A stretch of DNA of 64,000 bases, from assembly GCF_004217565.1 (NCBI RefSeq), contig NZ_SHLA01000001.1, positions 1,984,001 through 2,048,000 of the forward strand, given 5' to 3'. This stretch comes from Zhihengliuella halotolerans (GTDB lineage Bacteria; Actinomycetota; Actinomycetes; Actinomycetales; Micrococcaceae). This document shows positions 27,254 through 36,833 of the stretch, piece after piece (the stretch's first letter is position 1; the number at the start of each line of letters is the position of its first letter). The notes below the pieces were generated by a model. That model made no database searches, was not told the DNA's origin, and worked only from the letters and a program-made list of their open reading frames with translations. A program made the translations under genes and the position numbers.

Positions 27254-28285
27254 TCACCGGCCGTGGATTCGTTCGATGATCTCGAGTGCGGCGATCGCGT
27301 CGCGCGGGTCGACGGGTACCGCCCCGTCGCCGGACAGGTGGTCGCCGAGCCGGCGGTAGAAGCCGGCGTAGTCGCCGCGCTCCGGTGCGATGCGCGCGGG
27401 CCCCTCGGGCGTGGTCAGCACGCCGTGGTTCTCCCCGGGCTCGCGCCCCAGCTCGTCGTCACCGGGCCGCAGCCCCGCGATCAGCTGCGGCTCCTGCCGG
27501 TCGAGCCCGTGCTTGGTGTAGGCGGCGCGGGTGCCGAGCACGTGGAAGCGCGGTCCCGCGGCCGCGGAGACGGAGTTCATGGTCAGCCGGCTGCTCACGC
27601 CGTTCGCGTGCCGCAGCAGCACGACGGCGTCGTCGTCCGCGTCCGCGTCGGTGGTCGCCAGGTGCCGGGTCACCTCCCCGTGCACGGACTCGACGGGCCC
27701 GAACAGGTGCAGCGCCTGATCGATCAGGTGCGGGCCCAGGTCGTAGAGGATGCCGCCTCCGTCGGCGACGTCGGTCCGCCCCTTCCAGTCCCTCATGCCC
27801 TCGGGCTTCCACCATTCGAAGCGGGACTCGAAGACCAGCGGGTCGCCGAGCTCGCCGTCGTCGAGCAGGCGCTTCAGCGTCAGGAAGTCGGCGTCCCAGC
27901 GCCGGTTCTGGAAGACCGTCAGGGCGACACCGGCGGCTTCGGCACGGCGGACGAGCTCGGCGCCGTCGGCCGAGCGGACGACGAACGGCTTGTCGACGAC
28001 GACGTGCAGGCCGGCGTCGATCGCGCGGGAGGCGAGGTCGAAGTGGGTCCCGGGAGGGGTGCCGACGACCACCAGGTCGAGGTCCGCGGCCAGGGCCAGG
28101 GCGTCGGCCGCCGTCGCCACGATCCGAGCGCCGGGGTGCTCGCTGCGGGCCTGTTCGGCGCGGCCCGGATCCTGCGTCGCGATCACCGAGACCTCGAAGC
28201 GGTCGTCGGCGGCGAGGAACGGGGCGTGGAAGATCCGGCCCGAGGTCCCGAAGCCGAGGACGGCCGTCCTGATCACGTGCACCAT
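27254..28285 (-). CDS. Gfo/Idh/MocA-family NAD(P)-dependent oxidoreductase
   Basis: 343 aa. The start ATG overlaps the ATPase stop (TGATG). The Rossmann motif is VLGFGTSGRIFHAPF, the family VVVDKPF motif with catalytic-site lysine lies near residue 98, and the GGGILYDLGPHLIDQALHLFG helix is the conserved substrate-site region. The substrate cannot be assigned: members act on sugars, inositols and amino-acid-like opines. Co-transcription with an amino-acid-type ABC importer and a DAO-family flavoprotein favours an N-substituted amino acid or opine-like compound, as inference. Confidence 0.85.
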   Translation of the reverse strand: MVHVIRTAVLGFGTSGRIFHAPFLAADDRFEVSVIATQDPGRAEQARSEHPGARIVATAADALALAADLDLVVVGTPPGTHFDLASRAIDAGLHVVVDKPFVVRSADGAELVRRAEAAGVALTVFQNRRWDADFLTLKRLLDDGELGDPLVFESRFEWWKPEGMRDWKGRTDVADGGGILYDLGPHLIDQALHLFGPVESVHGEVTRHLATTDADADDDAVVLLRHANGVSSRLTMNSVSAAAGPRFHVLGTRAAYTKHGLDRQEPQLIAGLRPGDDELGREPGENHGVLTTPEGPARIAPERGDYAGFYRRLGDHLSGDGAVPVDPRDAIAALEIIERIHGR

Positions 28286-29058
28286 CACAGCACCTCGGAC
28301 AGGAAGGTGCGCAGGCGGTCGGAGTGCGGGTCGTCGAAGATCTGCTCCGGCGGCCCGACCTCCACGACCTCGCCCTCGTCCATGAAGACCACCTGGTCGG
28401 CGACCTTCCGGGCGAAGCCCATCTCGTGAGTCACGACGACCATGGTCATCCCCCGCTCGCAGAGCTCGGCCATGAGCCGCAGCACGCCCTTGACGAGCTC
28501 CGGGTCCAAGGCGGACGTCGCCTCATCGAAGAGCATGACCTCCGGGTGCATTGCGAGCGCCCGGGCGATGGCCACGCGCTGCTGTTGACCGCCGGAGAGG
28601 TCGCGCGGGCGGTGGTCCATGCGCTCGCCCAGGCCGACCTCGCGCAGCCGGTCCTCGGCGAGCCGGCGGGCCGCCGACCTCGACTGGCCTTTGACCCGCC
28701 ACGGCGCGAGCGCCACGTTCTCCAGGGCGGTGTGGTCCGGGAAGAGGTTGAAGTGCTGGAAGACCATGCCGATGCGCAGGCGCAGGTCGTCCGGCTTGTC
28801 CTTCAGGACGGAGCGGCCGGCGAGGCGCACGTCCCCGGACTTCGGCTCGTGCAGCCGGTTGATGCCGCGCAGCAGCGTCGACTTGCCCGAACCGGACGGG
28901 CCGATCACGCACGTAGTCGTCCCGGGTGGGACCGACAGGGACACGTTGCGCACGACCTCGACCTCGCCGTACGCGATCGTCAGATCCTGCAGGTCCAGGC
29001 TGGACCCCTCGTACACGACCTCGCCGGCCGCCGTCGTCTTCGCTTCGCTCGTGCTCAT
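28285..29058 (-). CDS. Polar amino-acid ABC transporter ATP-binding protein
   Basis: 257 aa. It has Walker [11 protein letters not shown]-loop [11 protein letters not shown], signature LSGGQQQR, Walker [13 protein letters not shown] and the switch histidine in VVTHEMGFA. The text after the Q-loop ([15 protein letters not shown]) is typical of the PAAT (GlnQ/HisP) subfamily. The start overlaps the permease stop by 4 nt. Confidence 0.95.
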   Translation of the reverse strand: MSTSEAKTTAAGEVVYEGSSLDLQDLTIAYGEVEVVRNVSLSVPPGTTTCVIGPSGSGKSTLLRGINRLHEPKSGDVRLAGRSVLKDKPDDLRLRIGMVFQHFNLFPDHTALENVALAPWRVKGQSRSAARRLAEDRLREVGLGERMDHRPRDLSGGQQQRVAIARALAMHPEVMLFDEATSALDPELVKGVLRLMAELCERGMTMVVVTHEMGFARKVADQVVFMDEGEVVEVGPPEQIFDDPHSDRLRTFLSEVL

Positions 29059-29837
29059 CGTGCAGCCTCCGTCGTTGCCTTGCCCTCGAGTTCGGTGACT
29101 TCCTTGAGCCCGCTGGTCGGGCCGGTGGGCTTGCGCCGGCCGTTGCGGAACCTGTCGTCGAAGAAGTTGACCAGGTGCGTCAGCGGCACCGTGATGACCA
29201 GGTAGAACATGCCCGCGAGGACGAGCGGCGAAAGGTTGCCCGTCAGCACGGCCGCGTCCTGGCCGACGCGGAAGAGCTCGCGCTCACCCACCATGAGGCC
29301 CAGGAAGTACACGAGCGAGGACGCCTTGACGATCGAGATGAACTGGTTGACCAGGGCCGGCAGCACGCGACGGATGCCCTGCGGGATGACCACGAGCGCC
29401 ATCGCCTTGCCGTAGCTCATGCCGAGCGCCCGGCAGGCCTCGAGCTGGCCCTTCTCGACGCTCTGGATGCCGGAGCGGAAGATCTCGCCGATGTAGGCGC
29501 TCGAGATCAGGCTCAGGGCCAGGATGCCGAGCGGGTAGGGCGACGGGCCGAAGACGTCCGCGCTGATCCGGTAGAAGCCCTGCCCGATGAGCAGGATCGT
29601 CAGGATCTCGGGCAGGCCGCGGAAGATGTCGGTGTAGACGCGGGCCGGCGCCCGCAGCCAGCGCAGCGGCGAGATGCCCATGACCGCCAGGACCATGCCG
29701 GCCACGATGCCGATCACGGTCGCGGCGATGGACAGGACGATCGTGTTGACGAGGCCGGTCGTGAGCAGGTGCGGGAAGACCTCCGCCATGGCCTCGAAGT
29801 CCAGGAACGTCCGGGACAGGTTGTCTAGGAAATCCAC
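29055..29837 (-). CDS. Polar amino-acid ABC transporter permease
   Basis: 260 aa with five or six hydrophobic helices. The cytoplasmic EAA loop reads [25 protein letters not shown], and the [16 protein letters not shown] and [13 protein letters not shown] blocks are those of HisM/GlnP-type permeases. It is a single permease gene, so it likely works as a homodimer. Confidence 0.93.
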   Translation of the reverse strand: MDFLDNLSRTFLDFEAMAEVFPHLLTTGLVNTIVLSIAATVIGIVAGMVLAVMGISPLRWLRAPARVYTDIFRGLPEILTILLIGQGFYRISADVFGPSPYPLGILALSLISSAYIGEIFRSGIQSVEKGQLEACRALGMSYGKAMALVVIPQGIRRVLPALVNQFISIVKASSLVYFLGLMVGERELFRVGQDAAVLTGNLSPLVLAGMFYLVITVPLTHLVNFFDDRFRNGRRKPTGPTSGLKEVTELEGKATTEAAR

Positions 29838-29886
29838 GTCGGTTACTCCCTCTCAGTGGTGGCTGGCGTGGCGCCGGGGGCGGAGA

Positions 29887-30762
29887 TCATCCGTCGGCGT
29901 TCGTGTCGGTCGCCGCTTCGCTCTGTTCGGCGCTCGGCAGGTACTGGTCCGGCATCGGCGAGCCCGGGAACCACTTCTCGTAGAGCTCCTTCCAGGTGCC
30001 GTCCTCCATCGCCTCGTGCAGGGCGGCCGTCAGGTCGTCGCGCAGCTGCTCGTTGCCCTTGGCGACCGCGAAGCCGGCCGGGGCGTCGAAGGACGGGATG
30101 TCGGCCGCCGAGACGTGGCCGTACTGCTCCATATAGTCCTTGGCGGCCTCGTAGTCGAGGAAGTGCGCGTCGATGGAGCCGCTGTTCATGCCGCTGACCG
30201 CGGTGTTGTTGTCCGGGAAGCGGACGATGTCCGTCTCGGTGAAGTTCTTGACCGCGTAGGCCTCCTGCAGCGATCCCTGCACGACGCCGAGCCGGCGGCC
30301 GTCGAGTTCATCGGCGGAGCCGACGCCCGAGTCCTCCGGCGTCAGGACGGTGAGGTAGCCGGCGAGGTAGCCGTCGGTGAAGTCGACCGTCTGCTCGCGC
30401 TCGGCGGTGATGCCGATGGCGGCGGCGCCGACGTCGAACTGTCCGTTGGCCACGCCCGGCAGGATCGCGGCGAAGTCCTGCCCGGTGAAGACCACGTCGT
30501 CGATGCCGATGCGGCCGGCGACGTCGGTGAAGAGCTCGACGTCGAAGCCGGTGAACTCGCCGCTGGCGTCGGTGTAGGTGTACGGCTTGGCGTCGCCGAT
30601 GCTGGCGACGCGGATGCTGTCGGGCTGGATCAGGGTGTAGGGGCTCTCCGCGGCCGTGCCCTCGGCCTCCGCTCCGGAGGTGGAGCAGCCGGCCAGCGCG
30701 GCGATCGCGAAGGCCGCGGCACCGGCGGCGCCGAGCGTGCGGGTCTTGAGGTTGTACTTCAC
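29887..30762 (-). CDS. Amino-acid ABC transporter solute-binding lipoprotein
   Basis: 291 aa from the GTG at 30762. The open frame reaches 30804 but that stretch contains an operator copy, so the later start is preferred. A lipoprotein signal is present: KTR-type positive end, hydrophobic [11 protein letters not shown] and the lipobox LAGC at about residue 25. The family-3 binding fold shows [17 protein letters not shown] and [24 protein letters not shown]. It binds the solute outside the membrane and is the first gene of the operon. Confidence 0.93.
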   Translation of the reverse strand: MKYNLKTRTLGAAGAAAFAIAALAGCSTSGAEAEGTAAESPYTLIQPDSIRVASIGDAKPYTYTDASGEFTGFDVELFTDVAGRIGIDDVVFTGQDFAAILPGVANGQFDVGAAAIGITAEREQTVDFTDGYLAGYLTVLTPEDSGVGSADELDGRRLGVVQGSLQEAYAVKNFTETDIVRFPDNNTAVSGMNSGSIDAHFLDYEAAKDYMEQYGHVSAADIPSFDAPAGFAVAKGNEQLRDDLTAALHEAMEDGTWKELYEKWFPGSPMPDQYLPSAEQSEAATDTNADG

Positions 30763-30789
30763 GGTGCGATCCGATCTGTCGTGATGAGA

Positions 30790-30803
30790 TGAGTCCGGTC
30801 TCA
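30790..30803. promoter_or_regulatory. LacI-type operator, copy 1
   Basis: TGAGTCCGGTCTCA is a palindrome except for the two T positions, with the central CG usual for LacI-family operators. It is repeated exactly at 30821. It lies 27 nt upstream of the binding-protein gene start. Confidence 0.7.
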
Positions 30804-30820
30804 ACCTTGCAAATATTGAG

Positions 30821-30834
30821 TGAGTCCGGTCTCA
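30821..30834. promoter_or_regulatory. LacI-type operator, copy 2
   Basis: Exact second copy of the 14-bp site, 31 bp from the first, close to three helical turns. It lies between the lacI-type gene and the transport operon, so a regulator bound to both copies could repress both directions. Confidence 0.7.
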
Positions 30835-30898
30835 TTGGGATGTGAAATAAGCTACAGTCGAACCAAGACGGCAGTCAAGGGGTCGGAGAATAATTTTC

Positions 30899-31981
30899 AT
30901 GAGCGATACAAACAGGCAGCGACCGGCGACGGTCGCCGACGTCGCGCGGACCGCCAAGGTCTCCAAGGCGCAGGCCGCGCGCGCCCTCGGCGGCTACGGG
31001 GCCGTCAGCGAACCCGTGCGGCAGAAGGTCCTCGCCGCGGCCGAGGAGCTCAACTACCGGCCCAACGCGCTGGCCCGCAGCATGAACACGGGCCGCTCGC
31101 AGACCATCGGGGTCGTCATCGGCGACGTGGAGAACCCGTTCTTCGGCCTGGCCACGCGCGGGCTCTCCGACACGCTGCGGCGGCGGGGCTACGACGTCGT
31201 GCTCGCCAACACGGGCGAGCGCGTCGACGTCGAGGAGGACGCGGTCCGCGTCATGCTCGACAAGCGCGTCGACGGCCTCGTCGTCTCGCCCGCGAGTTCG
31301 GCGCACGTCGACCATCTGGTCGGCGCGCTCGACTCGGGCCGGCCCATGGTCTTCCTCGACCGGAGCATCCCGCACCTCGGCGTCGACTCGGTCGAGGTCG
31401 ATCTGCGCGGACTGGCGCGGCAGGCGACTGCGGAGCTGATCGACGCCGGCCACCGGCGCATCGGCTTCCTCTCCGCGGTGGACGCCCCCGGCGGCTACAC
31501 ACCCGACCTCGAGCTGACGAACTCGTCGGTGGCCGAGCGGCTCGCGGGCATCGTCGAGGCCTGCGCGGCTGCCGGGATCGACGTGGATCCGACGTGGATC
31601 CGCCTGAACCTCTCAACCCCGGAGGCGATCCACGCCGCGACCCGCGAAATCACATCTCTCCAGAACGCCCCGACGGCCCTCATCGCCTCCGACAGCATGG
31701 TGGGGCTCGAAGTCCTGACGACCCTGCGGGCCGACGCGGTGCGGGTCCCCGACGACGTCTCGTTCCTGATGTTCGACGACATGCCGTGGTCCTCCCTGGT
31801 CGACCCGCCCATCACGGTCATCTCGCAGCCGGCCTACGACATGGGCGTGCTCGCGGCCGAGACGCTGCTGACGCGGCTCACCGCCCCGGGGGCCGAACCG
31901 GTGCGGCACACGCTGGCCGGCCGGGTGGTCCACCGCGAGTCGGTGGCGCCCGTACCCGCGGCGAAGCCGGTCGACGCGTAG
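30899..31981 (+). CDS. LacI-family transcriptional regulator
   Basis: 360 aa. The N-terminal HTH reads ATVADVARTAKVSKAQAARALGG, followed by the hinge helix region LNYRPNALARSMNTGRSQTIGVV and a periplasmic-binding-protein-like effector domain (VIGDVENPFFGLATRGL, ALIASDSMVGLEVL). The HTH is unusual in having KAQAARALGG in place of the common STVSRALNG. It diverges from the amino-acid uptake operon and is followed after 18 nt by a peptidase gene. It very likely binds the two sites at 30790 and 30821, with a small amino compound as effector by inference. Confidence 0.93.
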   Translation: MSDTNRQRPATVADVARTAKVSKAQAARALGGYGAVSEPVRQKVLAAAEELNYRPNALARSMNTGRSQTIGVVIGDVENPFFGLATRGLSDTLRRRGYDVVLANTGERVDVEEDAVRVMLDKRVDGLVVSPASSAHVDHLVGALDSGRPMVFLDRSIPHLGVDSVEVDLRGLARQATAELIDAGHRRIGFLSAVDAPGGYTPDLELTNSSVAERLAGIVEACAAAGIDVDPTWIRLNLSTPEAIHAATREITSLQNAPTALIASDSMVGLEVLTTLRADAVRVPDDVSFLMFDDMPWSSLVDPPITVISQPAYDMGVLAAETLLTRLTAPGAEPVRHTLAGRVVHRESVAPVPAAKPVDA

Positions 31982-31999
31982 AGCCGGAGGAGCCAGGCC

Positions 32000-32965
32000 A
32001 TGAAGGAAACTCCGCGCGAGCACGGCATGCTGCCCACCGCCGACGGGCAGCGGATCTACTGGGAAGAGTGGGGCGAGGAGTCCGGCGCGCCCGCCCTGTA
32101 CCTGCACGGCGGGCCCGGCGGAACCTGCGGCCAGAGCGGATACCGCAACCGCTTCGACCTGTCCCGCGCCCGCGTCATCGGCTTCGACCAGCGCGGCAGC
32201 GGCCGATCGCTCCCGCATGCCTCGGACCCCGCGACCAGTCTCGAATCGAACACCACCGCCCACCTGATCCGCGACATCGAGGCGCTGCGCGAAGCACGCG
32301 GCGTCGAATCCTGGGTCGTCAACGGCGTCTCCTGGGGGTCGACCCTCGCGCTCGCCTACGCCCAGGCCCACCCGGACCGCGTGGCCGGCGTCGTCCTGTT
32401 CGCGGTCACCACCACGAGCCGTCGAGAAGTCGACTGGATCACGGAGGGCGTGGGCGCCGTCTTCCCCGAGGCGTGGGACCGGTTCGCCACCCACGCGGAG
32501 CGGGCGGGCACGGGGTACCGACGTGGCCGGGACCGGCTGGTCGAGGCCTACGATCGCCTGCTGAACTCACCCGACCCGGCGGTACGGGACGCCGCCTCCC
32601 GGGAGTGGGCCCAGTGGGAGGACGTGCACGTCTCGATCGGTGCCGGAGGCTTCACGCGGGATCCGCGCTGGGACGACGACGCGTACCGGCTCGCGTTCGC
32701 CCGGCTGGTGACCCACTACTGGTCCAACGACGGCTTCGCCGACCCGCCGCTGCTCGAGCACATGGACCGGCTTCGCGACATCCCGGGCATCCTCATCCAC
32801 GGGCGACGCGACGTCTCCGGCCCCGCGCTCACGGCCGTGGAAGTGCACCGGAGGTGGCCGGGGTCCACGCTCATCATCGACGAACAGGACGGCCACGGCG
32901 GCCCGACGATGGTCCAGCACTGGAGCGAGGCCAACGCCCGGCTGCTGCGGCTGCAAGAGGCCTGA
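32000..32965 (+). CDS. Proline iminopeptidase-like alpha/beta hydrolase (S33)
   Basis: 321 aa; GGAGGAG precedes the ATG. Features are LYLHGGPGGTCGQSGYRNRFD (oxyanion-hole HGGPGG), FDQRGSGRS, the nucleophile elbow GVSWGS and a C-terminal HGRRDVSGP with the acid, and the catalytic-histidine region DGHGG. These are the marks of prolyl aminopeptidases, which remove N-terminal proline from peptides, although the family also includes other esterases and amidases. It follows lacI in the same unit, linking peptide or proline-type substrates to the divergent uptake operon. Confidence 0.87.
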   Translation: MKETPREHGMLPTADGQRIYWEEWGEESGAPALYLHGGPGGTCGQSGYRNRFDLSRARVIGFDQRGSGRSLPHASDPATSLESNTTAHLIRDIEALREARGVESWVVNGVSWGSTLALAYAQAHPDRVAGVVLFAVTTTSRREVDWITEGVGAVFPEAWDRFATHAERAGTGYRRGRDRLVEAYDRLLNSPDPAVRDAASREWAQWEDVHVSIGAGGFTRDPRWDDDAYRLAFARLVTHYWSNDGFADPPLLEHMDRLRDIPGILIHGRRDVSGPALTAVEVHRRWPGSTLIIDEQDGHGGPTMVQHWSEANARLLRLQEA

Positions 32966-32989
32966 GCCGCCGCGCGATCCCGACTGTGG

Positions 32990-35707
32990 CTACATCCGGT
33001 TCTTGGTCTTCGCCGTCGCCGGGGCCGTCCACGGATCCTCCGGCCACGGGTGCTTCGGGTAGCGCCCGCGCATCTCCGCGCGCACCTGCGCGTACGGCCC
33101 CGACCAGAACGAGGCCAGGTCTCCCGTAACCGCGAGCGGCCGTCCCGCCGGCGAGAGCAGGTGGAAGAGTACGGGCACGCGGCCGTCGACGAGCGCCGGG
33201 GTCTCGGCCCAGCCGAAGCACTCCTGCAGCTTCACCGCGACGACGGGGCGGTTGCCGGCGGGCCGTTGTCCTCCGTCGACCCGGTCGCCGCCGTCGGCCT
33301 CAGCGCCCGGTGCACCCGCGCTCGAGCCGCCGGCTGACTCCCCGGCCGTCGCGTCGTCGACCGGCGGGTACTCCACACGCGCCGTGTTGCCGCTGGGCAC
33401 GCGCATCCGCTCCGGCGCGAGCTCGTCGAACCGGACCGCCGCCGGCCACGGCAGCAGCCGGCGCAGCGGCTCGGCGAGGTCCATGCGGTGCGCGTCGGCC
33501 CCGGCGGCCAGCTTCTCGATCTCGGGGGCGAACCACTCCTCGATCCGCTCCAGCAGGACGGCCTCACCCACGTCCGGCCACGGGTCGCCGAGCACGCGGT
33601 GCAGCAGGCCCATCCGCCGGCGCAGCGCCTCGGCCTTCTCCGAGAACCCGAGCCCCTCAACCCGCAGCGCCCGGACGACCGCCGGCCGCGCCTGCTCCGG
33701 CGTCGCCTTCACGGGGGTGGACTCGAGCAGGATCGCGCCCAGCCGGCGCTCGCGCCGCGCCCGCACGCGGCCGCCGTCGAACTGGGCCTCCACCCGGTCG
33801 GTCAGCAAGTGAGCGCCAGCTTCCAGCGCGACGTCCTCACCGATCGGCGCGCCCGCCCGCAGCAGCGCCCGACTGCCCTGGCGGGCGACCTCGGCGGCAG
33901 CCAGCCACTCGTGCCCGCCGAGCGCGCTGCCGCCCGGCAGCTGCGCGCGCGTGCCCGACGCCAGCAGGTACTCGTTCTCGCTGACGCGGCGCGCGATCCA
34001 CTCCGGGTTCGCCAGTGCCGCCACGTATCCGGTCTCCGCCTCGCCGGCCGCCCGCCCCTCTCCGGTCCGCGCCGAGGAGTCCTGTACGTCGGCGGCGAGC
34101 GAGCGCAGCCGCCGCACCTCGTCGTCCCAGCGCCCCCGCTCGGGGCCGCGCGCTCCGCGCAGCGACGCGAGGGCCCGGGACAGGTCGCCGCCGGCGGCGG
34201 TGATGCCGAACGCGCGCAGGTCCCCGGCGAGCAGGGCCACGACCTCCGCCGCGGCCCGCAGGCCGACGCGGCCGGCGCCGTCGAACAGGGCGCGCGCCAG
34301 GCGCGGGTCGGCCGGGACCGAGGCCAGGCGGCGGCCCTCGTCCGTCGCATGGCCCGAAACATCGAGGGCGCCGAGGCCGCGCAGGACGAGCTCCGCGTCG
34401 GCGAACGCGGCAGCCGGCGGCGCGTCGGGCAGCGGCAGGTCCTTCCCTCCGGGCGACCCCCAGCAAGCCAGTGTCAGCGCGGTCTGCGTCAGGTCCGCGG
34501 TCTGGATCTCGGGGGTGATGTACGCGGGGGCGGCGGCGAAGGTCTTCTCATCGAAACAGCGCACCACCACCCCGGGCCCCTGGCGAGCTGCGCGGCCGGC
34601 GCGCTGCTCGCACGCGGCCCGGGAGGCCGAAACGGTGACGAGCCCGCTCATGCCGCGGGCGTCGCGCCGCGGCTCGCGCGAGAGGCCGGCGTCGATCACG
34701 AGGCGCACGCCCGGCACGGTCAGCGAGGACTCGGCCAGCGCGGTCGAGACGACGATGCGCGGCTTCTCCCCCGGCACCCGACCGGCAACGGCGCGGTCCT
34801 GCTCACCCGGCGGCAGCTGCCCGTGCAAAGCCAAGACCTCGGTGCGGGGCGCCCGCCGGGCCAGCGCCGCGACGACGTGGGAGACCTCCCGGGCGCCGGG
34901 CACGAACACGAGGGCGTCGACGCCCGGATCCGCGGCCAGGGCCGCCGCGTGGGCGTCGGCCGCCGTCGCGGCGACGTGGTCGAGAAACTCGCGGCGCACA
35001 CCGCGCTCGTCGAGCCGGTGCGAGGAGTTCGACGGACCGCCGCGGGTGGACCGGGCCGCTGGCGCGGACGGCATGGGCACCCAGCGGACCTCGAGCGGGT
35101 GCAGCACCGAGGGCGAGTCGATCACGGGGGCCGGGCCGCCGTCGTCGTACCGGCCCAGCAGGGAGGCGAAGCGCGGCGCGTCGACGGTCGCGGACATTGC
35201 GACGACCCGCAGGTCGCCGTCGCCGCCGCCGCGTAGCGCGTGCACGTCGGCGAGGACGCCGAGCAGCAGGTCGGTCTCGAGGGCGCGCTCGTGCACCTCG
35301 TCGAGCACGACGGCGGCGACCGACTCGAGGCCCGGATCGGCGAGCAAGCGGCGCAGCAGGATGCCGGCGGTAACGAATTCGATGCGCGTCGCCGCGCCCG
35401 TGCGGGACTCGCCGCGGACGCTGTAGCCGGCGAGGTCGCCGACGCGCGTTCCCGTCAGCTGCGCCAGCCGGCGGGCCGCGGCGCGAGCGGCGACCCGACG
35501 GGGCTGCGTAACGACGATCCTGCCGGTGAACCCGTCGCCCGCGGCGAGCTCGGCGACGAGCGGCGGCACAAGCGTGGTCTTGCCAGTACCCGGAGGTGCC
35601 TGGACGACTGCGCGGGAGGCCGGGGCGGCGAGTGCTGAACGCAGTTCGGCCAGGGACTGCGCGAAGGCGAGTCCCCGGCCGATGTGCTGCAGGTCGAAAC
35701 CCTGCAC
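32990..35707 (-). CDS. hrpB: ATP-dependent RNA/DNA helicase HrpB
   Basis: 905 aa. The DEAH-box motifs are visible: I QAPPGTGKTTLV, II DEVHER, III SATVD, and VI QRAGRAARQGPG. The HrpB-type C-terminal part with LLPWPAAVRFDELAPERMRVPSG and QECFGWAETPALVDGRVPVLFHLLSPAGRPL is diagnostic. A Gly/Ala/Asp-rich insert of about 45 residues before the last motif makes it longer than typical HrpB (about 820-850 aa). Its function in bacteria is not well defined. It converges on the S33 peptidase gene and probably shares a unit with the TetR gene upstream. Confidence 0.93.
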   Translation of the reverse strand: MQGFDLQHIGRGLAFAQSLAELRSALAAPASRAVVQAPPGTGKTTLVPPLVAELAAGDGFTGRIVVTQPRRVAARAAARRLAQLTGTRVGDLAGYSVRGESRTGAATRIEFVTAGILLRRLLADPGLESVAAVVLDEVHERALETDLLLGVLADVHALRGGGDGDLRVVAMSATVDAPRFASLLGRYDDGGPAPVIDSPSVLHPLEVRWVPMPSAPAARSTRGGPSNSSHRLDERGVRREFLDHVAATAADAHAAALAADPGVDALVFVPGAREVSHVVAALARRAPRTEVLALHGQLPPGEQDRAVAGRVPGEKPRIVVSTALAESSLTVPGVRLVIDAGLSREPRRDARGMSGLVTVSASRAACEQRAGRAARQGPGVVVRCFDEKTFAAAPAYITPEIQTADLTQTALTLACWGSPGGKDLPLPDAPPAAAFADAELVLRGLGALDVSGHATDEGRRLASVPADPRLARALFDGAGRVGLRAAAEVVALLAGDLRAFGITAAGGDLSRALASLRGARGPERGRWDDEVRRLRSLAADVQDSSARTGEGRAAGEAETGYVAALANPEWIARRVSENEYLLASGTRAQLPGGSALGGHEWLAAAEVARQGSRALLRAGAPIGEDVALEAGAHLLTDRVEAQFDGGRVRARRERRLGAILLESTPVKATPEQARPAVVRALRVEGLGFSEKAEALRRRMGLLHRVLGDPWPDVGEAVLLERIEEWFAPEIEKLAAGADAHRMDLAEPLRRLLPWPAAVRFDELAPERMRVPSGNTARVEYPPVDDATAGESAGGSSAGAPGAEADGGDRVDGGQRPAGNRPVVAVKLQECFGWAETPALVDGRVPVLFHLLSPAGRPLAVTGDLASFWSGPYAQVRAEMRGRYPKHPWPEDPWTAPATAKTKNRM

Positions 35708-35725
35708 GCGGGCTCCGGCGCCCGG

Positions 35726-36346
35726 TTAGAGGACGACGCCGATGGCGTCTTCCAGGTACGGCGACGGATCGGAGTCCTCGGAGAGCGCCCACAGCACCCA
35801 CGCGGCGTGGATGACCGAGATGACGGCCGCTCCGAGGTAGGCGGCGCGGGGCTGCTCGACGCCCGAACGCTCGAGGTACTCGGAGATGATGCGGCCGCGC
35901 TCGGCCAGGAAGCCATAGCCGTAGCCGGCCAGCTCGCGGTGCTGGTTGGTCAGGCGAAGGCGGATGCGGGTGACCTCGGGATCGAGGTCCTCGGTGCCGA
36001 CGCGGGCGTACTCGCGCAGCGTCTCGAAGGCCGCCTCGGCGTCTTTGCCCTTCTTGCCTTCGAGCATGGCCGTGGCCTTGGACCCGACGGGCAGGCTCCC
36101 GCCCCAGACCAGATCGGCCTTCGAGGCGAAGTAGCGGTAGAGGCTCTTGCGGCCGATACCGGCCGCCTTGGCAACCTGCTCCATCGTCACGGCGTCGTAG
36201 CCGAACTCGTCGAAGAGGCGCAGCGCGCAGGCTGCCGTCGCGTCGGGGTCGATCACTGCGGGGCGCCCGACGTTGCGGCGCGGCTTGCCGTCCTTGCGGT
36301 CACGGTCCGGGGAGAGAATGGCGAATGGCTTGATGCGGTCTGCCAT
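35726..36346 (-). CDS. TetR-family transcriptional regulator
   Basis: 206 aa from the ATG at 36346. The frame is open further upstream without coding character. The HTH region reads CALRLFDEFGYDAVTMEQVAKAAGIGRKSLYRYFASKADLVW. The ligand domain is not assignable. A GlxR/CRP-like site lies about 250 nt upstream. Targets are unknown. The flanking hrpB and the 2-oxoacid dehydrogenase operon are possible but not obvious. Confidence 0.9.
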   Translation of the reverse strand: MADRIKPFAILSPDRDRKDGKPRRNVGRPAVIDPDATAACALRLFDEFGYDAVTMEQVAKAAGIGRKSLYRYFASKADLVWGGSLPVGSKATAMLEGKKGKDAEAAFETLREYARVGTEDLDPEVTRIRLRLTNQHRELAGYGYGFLAERGRIISEYLERSGVEQPRAAYLGAAVISVIHAAWVLWALSEDSDPSPYLEDAIGVVL

Positions 36347-36786
36347 GGTGGGTGGTTCCCTTCTTGGTATCGCCTCGCGTGCTGCTGAAATTGCGAGGAC
36401 TGCGGGTGAAGAGCCGACCAACTTCGCGTGAACACGAAATCGGCGTCTCTCGTACCTCAAGAGTCGCGACCCCCGGCGTCCCTATGAGTGTCATTATTGT
36501 GCACATTCTGTAGCGTTCGATACAAGTTAGGCGCGCACAACGTGTCTTAACGTTACCGCCCAGTCTGCACCGGGTGGACACGCGGCGCCGCGGCCGATAG
36601 TGACGCACATCACACCTGATTGCTCGTCCCAGATCCGCACCACGACGGCGATCCCGCCGATTCGGCATCGACACAAAGGGGGACGCGAGGCTCCTAAAAC
36701 CGGCCGATCGGCGTCGTTTCGGGCCTGACGATGTGTCCGAATCGGGAAAAAATTTCTTGCGCTGCCCTTGAGGTAGGCGCGCGAAA
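36347..36786. other. Intergenic region upstream of the TetR gene
   Basis: About 440 nt without a gene. It holds the TetR promoter region, an AT-richer patch around 36490-36560 and a CRP/GlxR-like palindrome (36600-36613). Confidence 0.5.
36600..36613. promoter_or_regulatory. GlxR/CRP-like site
   Basis: GTGA, a six-base spacer CGCACA and TCAC give the half-sites of the TGTGA-N6-TCACA consensus for actinobacterial cAMP-receptor proteins. The distance to the TetR start is large (about 250 nt). Confidence 0.4.
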
Positions 36787-36821
36787 AGCCCGGCCGGCGT
36801 CAAGACAACGCCGACCGGGCT
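36787..36821 (-). terminator. Rho-independent terminator of the bkd operon
   Basis: A 14-bp stem with one mismatch (AGCCCGG-C-CGGCGT against ACGCCG-A-CCGGGCT), 7-nt loop. On the minus strand it is followed by TTTTCGCGC. It begins 13 nt after the E2 stop. Confidence 0.85.
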
Positions 36822-36833
36822 AGCAGAGAATTC

